DNA of 64,000 bases from Mycobacterium ostraviense (GTDB lineage: Bacteria; Actinomycetota; Actinomycetes; Mycobacteriales; Mycobacteriaceae). The stretch is from contig NZ_NKRE01000001.1 in assembly GCF_002705925.1 (NCBI RefSeq), forward strand, positions 1,430,357 through 1,494,356, given 5' to 3'. Each line of letters opens with the position of its first letter. Position 1 is the first letter of the stretch. Under the pieces are notes generated by a model. It had not been told where the DNA came from. It was given only the letters and a program-made list of their open reading frames with translations, and did no database searches. Positions 57,510 through 64,000 of this stretch are shown in pieces. Both the position numbers and the translations under genes were made by a program.

Positions 57510-58747
57510 CCGAGCCGGCCGGGAGTGCGGCACACGGCGAGTCGACCCCAACCGGACCGCTGGACGGCATCCGGGTACTCGAGCTCGGCACCTTGATCGC
57601 CGGTCCCTTCGCCGGCCGGCTGCTCGGCGACATGGGCGCCGACGTCATCAAGGTGGAGCCGCCGGGCGCCCCGGATCCGTTACGCACCTGGGGGCAGGCC
57701 GAACTCAACGGGCACCGCGTCTTCTGGACCGTGCACGCCCGCAACAAGCGCGCCATCACCCTCGACCTGCGCCGCCCGCGTGGCCGCGAGCTCTTTCTCC
57801 AGCTGGTCGAGAAATCCGACATCGTCGTGGAGAACTTCCGCCCGGACACGCTGGAGAAGTGGAACCTGGGATACGACGTGCTCAGCGCCCGCAACCCCGG
57901 CATCATCCTGGTCCGGGTGTCGGGCTACGGACAAACCGGGCCCGACGCACACAAAGCGGGTTACGCCTCGGTGGCCGAGGCGGCCAGCGGGCTGCGCCAT
58001 CTCAACGGCTTCCCCGGCGGACCGCCGCCCCGGCTCGCGCTCTCACTGGGCGACACCCTGGCCGGCATGTTCGGCGCCCAGGGCGCGCTGGCCGCGCTGT
58101 ACCGCCGCGGCGTCACCGGCAAGGGCCAGGTGGTCGACGTCGCTCTCACCGAATCCTGTTTGGCGGTACAGGAATCCACCATTCCGGACTACGACGTCGG
58201 CGGGGTGGTGCGCGGGCCGTCCGGAACCAGGCTGGAAGGCATTGCGCCGTCGAACATCTACCGCAGCGCCGACGGCTCCTGGGTGGTGATCGCCGCGAAC
58301 CAGGACACCGTGTTCGCCCGCCTTTGCACAGCAATGGAGCGTCCGGAGCTGGTCACCGATGACCGGTTCGCCACCCACGCGGCGCGCGGGCACAACCAGG
58401 ACGAGCTCGACGCGATCATCGGCTCCTGGGCCGCCGAGCGGCGGCCCGGCGAGATCATCGAAACACTGTCTGCCGCAGGAGTGATCGCCGGACCGATCAA
58501 TACCGTCGCGGAGGTGGTCGACGATCCGCAGCTGCGGGCACGCGGCATGCTGGTCGAGCACTATGACGATCGAATCGGGCGTCCCGTTCTGGGGCCGGGG
58601 ATCGTGCCGGTGCTCTCCGAATCACCGGGCAGCGTGCGCGCCGCCGGGCCCGCCCGCCCGGGTCAGCACAACGACGAGGTCTATGTCGGGCTGCTGGGCA
58701 AGAGCGCTCAGGACCTCGACGAGTTGCGCGCCGAAGGAGTGTTATGA
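57506..58747 (+). CDS. CaiB/BaiF (class III) CoA-transferase
   Basis: The 413-residue protein has LDGIRVLELGTLIAGPFAGR, LLGDMGADVIKVEPPGAPDP, NKRAITLDLRRPRGRELFLQ, GYGQTGPDAHKAGYASVAEA and the catalytic Asp region expected near GQTGPDA/SVAEAASG of formyl-CoA transferase-like enzymes. It moves CoA between carboxylic acids. Overlaps at both ends (ATGA) tie it to the hydrolase and the lyase. Confidence 0.94.
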   Translation: MTEPAGSAAHGESTPTGPLDGIRVLELGTLIAGPFAGRLLGDMGADVIKVEPPGAPDPLRTWGQAELNGHRVFWTVHARNKRAITLDLRRPRGRELFLQLVEKSDIVVENFRPDTLEKWNLGYDVLSARNPGIILVRVSGYGQTGPDAHKAGYASVAEAASGLRHLNGFPGGPPPRLALSLGDTLAGMFGAQGALAALYRRGVTGKGQVVDVALTESCLAVQESTIPDYDVGGVVRGPSGTRLEGIAPSNIYRSADGSWVVIAANQDTVFARLCTAMERPELVTDDRFATHAARGHNQDELDAIIGSWAAERRPGEIIETLSAAGVIAGPINTVAEVVDDPQLRARGMLVEHYDDRIGRPVLGPGIVPVLSESPGSVRAAGPARPGQHNDEVYVGLLGKSAQDLDELRAEGVL

Positions 58748-59640
58748 ATTCCCGGGTAATCATTCGTGAGGTGTCGCTGCGCGACGGGCTGCAGATCGAG
58801 AAGCCAATCCCGTTGTCGGCCAAGCTGGAGTTGCTGGCCGCAGTGGCCGCCACCGGAGTGCGGGAGGTGGAGGCAACGGCGTTCGTGTCGCCGTCCAAGG
58901 TTCCGTCGATGGCCGATGCCGCCGAACTCGCGGCCGAATTACCCAACTACCCCGACATCGAGTTCTCCGCACTGGCGGCCAGTCCCAACGGCGCCAAGCG
59001 GGCGATCGCTGCCGGCCTGCGCGCCATCGAGTACGTGGTGGCGGCCAGCGACTCGTTCAGCACGGCCAACGTCGGTCGCAGCAGCGCCGAGGCGACCGGC
59101 CAAATAGGCGAGATCCTCGCCATCGCCCGGAGCAGCGAGGTGACCGTCGAGGTCATCGTCGCCACCGCATGGGATTGCCCGTTCGACGGGCCCACGCCGC
59201 CGCGCCGGGTGCTCGACATCGCCGCCGTCGCCCGCGATCTGGGTGTGGACCGCTTCTCGATCGCCGACACCATCGGCACCGCTACGCCGGGTCGGGTGAG
59301 TTCGCTGATCGCACAACTGCGCCCGGTGATCGGCGCCATTCCGCTGGGTGGTCACTTCCACAACACCCGGGGCGCGGGCCTGGCCAGTGCCTATGCGGCG
59401 GTGTGCTCGGGTGTTACCCGGCTGGATGCCTCGGTCGGCGGACTGGGTGGCTGTCCGTTTGCGCCTGGCGCCACCGGCAATATCGCCACCGAGGATCTGG
59501 TGTATCTGCTGGTCGACAGCGGCTTCGAGGTCGACGTCGACTTGCCGGCCGCCATCGCGGCGGCTGAGGTTGCGAAATCGGTTGTCGGCCATGAATTGCC
59601 GGGCGCGCTGCTACGCGCCGGCGACCGGATCCGGAACTGA
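58744..59640 (+). CDS. Hydroxymethylglutaryl-CoA lyase-like enzyme
   Basis: The 298-residue TIM-barrel protein has REVSLRDGLQIEKP (metal/substrate Arg-Asp, about 8-21), ATAFVSPSKVPSMADAAEL, HFHNTRGAGLASAYAA and the lyase signature GGLGGCPFAPGATGNIATED with the catalytic Cys. The usual HxHDT is HFHNT here. It should cleave a 3-hydroxy-3-methylglutaryl-CoA-type substrate to acetyl-CoA and a ketoacid. It is coupled to its neighbours by 4-bp and 1-bp overlaps. Confidence 0.9.
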   Translation: MNSRVIIREVSLRDGLQIEKPIPLSAKLELLAAVAATGVREVEATAFVSPSKVPSMADAAELAAELPNYPDIEFSALAASPNGAKRAIAAGLRAIEYVVAASDSFSTANVGRSSAEATGQIGEILAIARSSEVTVEVIVATAWDCPFDGPTPPRRVLDIAAVARDLGVDRFSIADTIGTATPGRVSSLIAQLRPVIGAIPLGGHFHNTRGAGLASAYAAVCSGVTRLDASVGGLGGCPFAPGATGNIATEDLVYLLVDSGFEVDVDLPAAIAAAEVAKSVVGHELPGALLRAGDRIRN

Positions 59641-60260
59641 TGCCCGCCGGCACGCTCACCCCCAAGGGCCGCCAGACTCGGCAGGCCATCGAGCAGGCCG
59701 CGCGAAAGCTGTTTGCCGAGCGCGGATTTCACGGGGTGACCCTGGCCGATATCACTGCGGCCGCCGGCAAGTCGCCCGCGGTGTTCTACCGGTACTTCTC
59801 CGACAAAGAGGATTTGCTGGCCGCCCTCGCGGAATCGTTTCTACACGACGTCGTCGCGCCGTCCGGGCTGAGCGTGCAGCTGCCGGATACCCCCGAGGAC
59901 GACACGTTCTTCACCTCGGTGGTCACCGGTTACTGGAACATCTTCAAACAGAACATCGGCATCATGATCGCTGTTGCCCAACTGGCGGCCACCCAGCGGC
60001 GTTTCGCCGCCGTGCAGAACGAATTCCGGCGTTTCGGTATGGACATCGTGGCCGCCTCGGTCCGCCGCGCTCAAGAGCAGGGCTACGGCACCGAGCTCCA
60101 TCCGGAGCACACCGCGGCCGCGATCGCCCTGTTGTTCGAGAACTTCACCACCGTGTTCGTGGGCCGCTCGGGCCCGGAGAATCTGCGTCTGGACATCAGC
60201 GACGAGGATGCGATCAAGACCTTGTCAACGATATGGAAGAAAACGCTGTATGGCGCTTAA
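59640..60260 (+). CDS. TetR-family regulator inside the operon
   Basis: The 206-residue protein has a TetR helix-turn-helix at about 8-55 (QTRQAIEQAARKLFAERGFH and ITAAAGKSPAVFYRYFSDKE) and a helical ligand domain. ATG 59640 overlaps the lyase TGA by one base (TGATG). Being inside the operon it is likely to autoregulate the whole set, with an acyl-CoA or aromatic ligand. No clear operator was found by eye before 55405. Confidence 0.9.
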   Translation: MPAGTLTPKGRQTRQAIEQAARKLFAERGFHGVTLADITAAAGKSPAVFYRYFSDKEDLLAALAESFLHDVVAPSGLSVQLPDTPEDDTFFTSVVTGYWNIFKQNIGIMIAVAQLAATQRRFAAVQNEFRRFGMDIVAASVRRAQEQGYGTELHPEHTAAAIALLFENFTTVFVGRSGPENLRLDISDEDAIKTLSTIWKKTLYGA

Positions 60261-60271
60261 GGAGACTAATC

Positions 60272-61510
60272 GTGGACTTTCGTCTGCCAGAACATCTTCC
60301 CGGTCTGCTCGCCGAGATGGACGAGTTCATCGAATCCCAGATCAAACCGCTGGAACGCGATCACATCCAGTACTTCGACCATCGCCGTGAGCATGCCCGC
60401 ACCGATTGGGACAACGACGGCATCCCCCGGCGAGAATGGGAGGACCTGCTCGCCGAGATGCGCAGGCGCGCCGACCGGGCGGGCTGGCTACGCTACGGCC
60501 TGCCGTCGCGGTTCGGTGGCCGCGACGGGACCAACGTCGATATGGCAGTCATCCGCGAACACCTGGCGCACAAGGGGCTTGGGCTGCACAACGACTTGCA
60601 GAACGAGTCCTCCATCGTCGGCAATTTTCCGCAAGTCATCATGATGGACCGGTTCGGCACCGAAGCGCAGAAGAAGGAGTGGACCGAGGCACTCATCACC
60701 GGCGAGCGGTCGATGGCGTTCGGCTTGACCGAACCCCATCACGGGTCGGACGCCACCTGGCTCGAGACCCGTGCCGAGCGTGCCGGCGACGGCTGGGTGA
60801 TCAACGGCGCCAAACGATTCAACACCGGCGTACACCGCGCTACCCACGACCTGGTGTTCGCCCGTACCTCGGGTGAGCCCGGTCAGGCTCTCGGCATCAC
60901 CGCGTTCCTGGTGCCGACCGACGCGCCCGGCTTCTCGGTGCCGTACTATTGGTGGACCCTCAACATGCCGACCGACCACGGTGAGGTGGTGTTGGATGGC
61001 GTCCGGCTGCCCGATGACGCGGTGCTCGGCGAGGTCGACCGCGGCCTCGAGGTGGGCCAGACTTTTTTGCACGAGAACCGGATTCGTCAGGCGGCCAGCA
61101 GTCTGGGCGCCGCCCAGTACTGCATTGACCGGGCCGTCGACTACGCCAACGAACGTAGGGTATTCGGTAAGCCGCTGTCGGTGAACCAGGCCGTTCAATG
61201 GCCGTTGGTCGAGCTGCAGACCGAGGCCCAGATGGTGCGGCTGCTGGTGTATTACGCCGCCTGGCATCTGGATCGCAATCACCACATGGAAGTTTCCGAC
61301 AAGGTCTCGATGGCCAACTACCGCGCCAACCGGTTGGTGTGTGAGGCAGCCGATCGTGCCATGCAAGTGTTCGGCGGAGTGGGATATAGCCGTCACGAAC
61401 CGTTCGAGCACATCTACCGCCACCACCGCCGCTATCGGATCACCGAGGGCGCTGAGGAGATTCAGATTCGCCGGGTTGCGCAGCGGCTGTTCAAGTTCGG
61501 CAAGAAGTGA
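60272..61510 (+). CDS. Acyl-CoA dehydrogenase paired with a phosphotransferase
   Basis: The 412-residue protein has GLPSRFGGRDGTNVDMAVIR, MAFGLTEPHHGSDATWLETR (FAD/substrate), WVINGAKRFNTGVHRATHDL, FLHENRIRQAASSLGAAQYC and the end AMQVFGGVGYSRHEPFEHIY with EGAEEIQIRRVAQRLFK. GTG 60272 has AAGGAG seven bases upstream. Its TGA overlaps the GTG of the APH-like kinase (GTGA). This gene order matches the fused APH-ACAD layout of eukaryotic ACAD10/ACAD11. Confidence 0.92.
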   Translation: MDFRLPEHLPGLLAEMDEFIESQIKPLERDHIQYFDHRREHARTDWDNDGIPRREWEDLLAEMRRRADRAGWLRYGLPSRFGGRDGTNVDMAVIREHLAHKGLGLHNDLQNESSIVGNFPQVIMMDRFGTEAQKKEWTEALITGERSMAFGLTEPHHGSDATWLETRAERAGDGWVINGAKRFNTGVHRATHDLVFARTSGEPGQALGITAFLVPTDAPGFSVPYYWWTLNMPTDHGEVVLDGVRLPDDAVLGEVDRGLEVGQTFLHENRIRQAASSLGAAQYCIDRAVDYANERRVFGKPLSVNQAVQWPLVELQTEAQMVRLLVYYAAWHLDRNHHMEVSDKVSMANYRANRLVCEAADRAMQVFGGVGYSRHEPFEHIYRHHRRYRITEGAEEIQIRRVAQRLFKFGKK

Positions 61511-62472
61511 CTCTGTTGGAGGACTTGGGCGCGCTGCTGGGCCCGTTGCTGGGCGCCGAGGTGGCGATCGAAAACCTGCGGGTGCTCACCGGCGGCGCCA
61601 GCAGGACCACGTGGGCGTTCGACGCCGTCGTGGGCGCCGAGCGTCGACCGCTGATTCTGCGCATCGGCCCGCCCGACAACGTGCACGCCGGTATGGAACT
61701 CGAAGCCCGCGTCCAGGCCGCCGCGGCAGCGGCGGGCGCGCCGGTGCCGTATATTCTGCTCGCCGACGATTCGCCTGCGGCACTGGGCAATCCGTTCCTG
61801 ATTTGCGAAGAGGTCAAAGGAGAAACGATCGTCCGGCGCATCCAGCGCCAACTCGACGCGGCCGGGCGGCAGCGGTTGTTGCGCCAGTGCGCAGAGGCGC
61901 TGGCCGCGATTCACCGGGCCGACTCGAACGACCCCGGGCTGGCCCGCGAGGACGCATTGGTGCAGTGGCGGGAACGGCTCGATGCGATGGGCGACACCAC
62001 CGCCACCTTCGAATGGGCCTTCCGCTGGCTTGCGGCGCACCGGCCACCGGTCTCGGCTGCGGTTCTGGTGCACGGCGACTTCCGGATGGGCAACCTCATG
62101 GTCGACGGGTCCGACCTTGCGGCCGTTCTGGATTGGGAGCTGGTGCATGTCGGGGAGGTGTATGAAGACCTGGCCTGGTTTTGTGTGCGGGCCTGGCGGT
62201 TCGGGGATCCGGCCAACCTAGGCGCCGGCGGATTGGGCGGCATCGACGACTTTTTGCGCGCATACCAGGAGGCCGGCGGGGCTGCCGTCGATCCGGTGGC
62301 ATTTCGTTGGTGGTTGGTACTGGCCACGCTGCGTTGGGGTGTCATCTGTCGGTACCAGGCGGAGCGGCACTTGAGTGGTCAGTCCCGGTCGGTCGAGTTG
62401 GCGACCATTGGGCGCCGGGTCTGCGAGAACGAATGGGATCTGCTCGAGCTGCTCGAGGAAGGTGGACGATGA
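61507..62472 (+). CDS. APH/ChoK-fold phosphotransferase
   Basis: The 321-residue protein has an N-lobe with VLTGGASRTTWAFDAVVGAE and RPLILRIGPP (ATP Lys replaced by Arg as is common). The catalytic loop is VLVHGDFRMGNLMVDGSDLA (HGD...N, about 192-211) and the metal motif is AVLDWELVHVGEVYEDLAWF. This is the aminoglycoside-phosphotransferase-like family, not a resistance gene by context. With the coupled dehydrogenase it may phosphorylate a hydroxyacyl-CoA. It is coupled to the DUF6285 gene by ATGA. Confidence 0.88.
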   Translation: MTLLEDLGALLGPLLGAEVAIENLRVLTGGASRTTWAFDAVVGAERRPLILRIGPPDNVHAGMELEARVQAAAAAAGAPVPYILLADDSPAALGNPFLICEEVKGETIVRRIQRQLDAAGRQRLLRQCAEALAAIHRADSNDPGLAREDALVQWRERLDAMGDTTATFEWAFRWLAAHRPPVSAAVLVHGDFRMGNLMVDGSDLAAVLDWELVHVGEVYEDLAWFCVRAWRFGDPANLGAGGLGGIDDFLRAYQEAGGAAVDPVAFRWWLVLATLRWGVICRYQAERHLSGQSRSVELATIGRRVCENEWDLLELLEEGGR

Positions 62473-62807
62473 CCGGGCTCTATGGCCGTCCGACCGCGGC
62501 TGAACTCGTGGCCGCCGTCGCCGAGTTCCTCGAAGGCGACGTGCGGTCGGCAACCAGCGGACAGGTCAACTTCCATGCCCGGGTGGCGGTCAACGCGCTG
62601 CGCATCGTCGAGCGAGAATTGCTGAGTCCCAGCGACGTTGACGCCCGGGCGGCGCTGGCCGGCCTCGGTTTCGCCGACGAGGCCGACCTCGCCGCTTCGA
62701 TTCGGGCCGGTGAGCTGGACGGCCGTGACGACCAGGTCATCGCCTGTCTGCGCACCCTGGTACGGCATCGGTTGGCAGTCTCTCATCCCGGATACGACAG
62801 TGAATAG
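62469..62807 (+). CDS. DUF6285-type small protein
   Basis: The 112-residue helical protein MTGLYGRPTAAELVAAVAEF has FHARVAVNALRIVERELLSP and late DRDDQVIACLRTLVRHRLAV-type end (GRDDQVIACLRTLVRHRLAV). Proteins of this kind occur after APH-like kinases in actinobacterial and proteobacterial operons. The function is unknown. It is the last gene of the operon; its ATG overlaps the kinase stop. Confidence 0.8.
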   Translation: MTGLYGRPTAAELVAAVAEFLEGDVRSATSGQVNFHARVAVNALRIVERELLSPSDVDARAALAGLGFADEADLAASIRAGELDGRDDQVIACLRTLVRHRLAVSHPGYDSE

Positions 62808-63157
62808 GCGGTTTTGACGGTGCTGATTTGGCTGTCACCGGAGCGCTGGTTCACGGCAATCACATCTTTCTCATTGGTCTCTGACCGAGCCGGTACCCGG
62901 TTTGCCCACCTTTGCGCGACAACTCAGCGACAGATCCATTGCACGCCACTGACATGACCGGCCCGCGGTCGCCTCGACAGCCGACGGGATTACATCCTGC
63001 CCAACGGGCCGTCGATGTCGCGCCACCCCGTGGACTGGATGAACTGCCCGGATCGGCGCTCGATGCTCATCTGCGTGTGTTTCGATCGCCTCACTGCGCC
63101 CAGGTCGGTGGGCGTGACCGGCGTGCACCGCTACCCGGGGTGCGGCGGTGGAGATGG
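62808..63157. other. Gene-free 350-bp stretch between convergent units
   Basis: No supportable gene is present. It contains TTTGCCCACCTTTGCGCGAC plus AAC (62901-62923), the second copy of the sequence at 47437-47459. No clear hairpin terminator was found by eye. Confidence 0.5.
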
Positions 63158-64000
63158 TTAGGAGAATAAACCCCGCAAGGCCCCCAGTAACAACGCAAAT
63201 AACGGCGGCTGGATGTCCACGATGTTGTCGCCGGGACCTGCGATCGCCGATGCGCCGTCTGCCCTGGCGATTGCGATGTCGTTGTTGCCGTTGAATGCTC
63301 GAGCCTGGGCGTTGTTGGCGACGACGATCGCGAAGTCGCGATTGCCTTCGTCGCCTGTTTCACCGCCCGCGAAGGCTGTGCTGTCATTGCCTACGACGAC
63401 CGCCGCGTTGAAGTGACCTCTTTGCGCGTGGACGTCGCTGTTGTTGCCGCCGACGACCACAGCGGCGTTGGCGAAGTTGCCGCCTACGGCATCGGCCGCG
63501 ACCCCGTTGTTGCCCGGGCCCACGACGGTAGCAGCGGTGACGAAGTCGTTGTCGCCGATGGCGCTGGCCGTAACCCCAGCATTGTTGGCGCCCACCACGG
63601 TGGCCGCCGACGCGACGTTGACGCTGCCATCCGCACTGGCCGCCACCCCATTGTTGGCGTTGCCCACCACCGTGGCCGCCGTCGCGACATTGGTATCAGT
63701 GGCCGCCGACGCGACGTTGACGCTGCCATCCGCACTGGCCGCCACCCCATTGTTGGCGTTGCCCACCACCGTGGCCGCCGTCGCGACATTGGTATCACCG
63801 TCAGCGCTGGCCGAAATCGCCTGATTGCCATCAAAAACCGCGGTGGCCGCCGTCACCACATTGACGCTGCCATCGGCAGCCGCCGTCACCCCACTATTGC
63901 CATCACCGACCGCCGTGGCCGCCGTGGCCACATTGATCCTGCCCTCGGCAGTAGCCGCCACCCCACTATTGCCATCACCGACCACCGTGGCCGCCGTCGC
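63158..64000 (-). CDS. C-terminal part of a repeat-rich protein of unknown function, cut by the window edge
   Basis: The frame is open from the right edge to a stop at 63158 and encodes about 280 residues. Most of it consists of repeats of about 24 residues with the core NVATAATVVGNANNGVAASA and small variants, alternating Ala/Val strands and Asn/Gly turns. This pattern suggests a beta-solenoid. The end changes to NNDIAIARADGASAIAGPGD and a hydrophobic tail PPLFALLLGALRGLFS. Such Ala/Asn/Gly repeat proteins in mycobacteria are likely exported, but no family is assigned. The N-terminus is outside the window. Confidence 0.7.
   Translation of the reverse strand, partial: ATAATVVGDGNSGVAATAEGRINVATAATAVGDGNSGVTAAADGSVNVVTAATAVFDGNQAISASADGDTNVATAATVVGNANNGVAASADGSVNVASAATDTNVATAATVVGNANNGVAASADGSVNVASAATVVGANNAGVTASAIGDNDFVTAATVVGPGNNGVAADAVGGNFANAAVVVGGNNSDVHAQRGHFNAAVVVGNDSTAFAGGETGDEGNRDFAIVVANNAQARAFNGNNDIAIARADGASAIAGPGDNIVDIQPPLFALLLGALRGLFS
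63600..63797 (-). repeat. Two perfect 99-bp tandem copies inside the repeat protein
   Basis: 63600-63698 and 63699-63797 are identical over all 99 bp, starting GTGGCCGCCGACGCGACGTT and ending ACATTGGTATCA. The unit is 33 codons and keeps the frame, so this is a very recent in-frame duplication within an older degenerate repeat array. Confidence 0.85.

Noticed and set aside
61507..62472. Aminoglycoside resistance gene
   Set aside because: The fold is APH-like, but the operon with dehydrogenase, CoA-transferase and lyase points to metabolism; APH-fold proteins of this type are common and not resistance enzymes.
63600..63797. Possible CRISPR-like repeat array
   Set aside because: The two 99-bp copies are directly adjacent without spacers, in frame within a long coding repeat region.

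Overview
The window is high-GC DNA from a slow-growing, non-tuberculosis Mycobacterium. The evidence is PE and PPE proteins with lipase domains, a tmRNA whose tag reads ADSHQRDYALAA, mycobacterial smpB/ftsX/ftsE/prfB/fprA order, a complete devR-devS (DosR-DosS) locus with tgs1, a PPE51-type gene, and fadE24-fadE23-fadB4. Gene order follows the M. tuberculosis stretch around Rv3096 to Rv3141. It lacks a counterpart of roughly Rv3108-Rv3126 and carries extra genes that M. tuberculosis does not have here. The species cannot be named from the sequence.

Layout. 1-3589: end of a glycoside-hydrolase-like gene, a small secreted protein, and a divergent TetR / [34-aa membrane peptide, AveC-like membrane protein, P450] cassette. 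3608-12017: a PPE-fused LipY lipase, an MspA-family porin, a FadE relic heading a hydrolase and enoyl-CoA hydratase operon, a Ser/Thr kinase with a universal-stress-protein relic behind it, and a second, PE-fused LipY lipase. 12256-15064: a MazEF-type pair, then a 2.2-kb decayed integrative element bounded by 20-bp copies of the tmRNA 3' end and holding a second toxin-antitoxin-like pair and a broken integrase. 15044-26661: tmRNA and the conserved housekeeping block (TPR/AAA pair, smpB, ftsX, ftsE, mscS-like, prfB, fprA, FAD oxidase). 26691-29106: gene graveyard (13E12-type HNH pseudogene carrying an internally deleted IS3-family element, MmpL remnant).

29277-40546: dormancy region. It holds a frameshifted Acg-type nitroreductase, a PNPOx-fold protein, tgs1, an intact Acg-type nitroreductase, devS, devR and a universal stress protein. 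Divergent from these across two tandem DosR-like boxes is a quinol-type nitric oxide reductase with a Cys-containing membrane protein and a slipin. This puts an NO-consuming enzyme on the same promoter region as the NO/hypoxia sensor system. 40593-47353: PPE relic, PPE51-type gene, histidinol-phosphatase, radical-SAM protein, fadE24, fadE23.

47999-54598: a TetR-controlled aromatic-degradation cluster with two damaged members, then two MDR quinone reductases including fadB4. 55405-62807: a tight eight-gene operon joining a homogentisate-dioxygenase-like protein, a hydrolase, a CoA-transferase, an HMG-CoA-lyase-like enzyme, TetR, acyl-CoA dehydrogenase, an APH-type kinase and a DUF6285 protein. 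The dehydrogenase/kinase pair resembles a split version of eukaryotic ACAD10/11. 63158-64000: the C-terminal part of a repeat protein running off the right edge. About eleven genes are broken, many by single-base shifts, so either the genome is decaying or the consensus contains indel errors.
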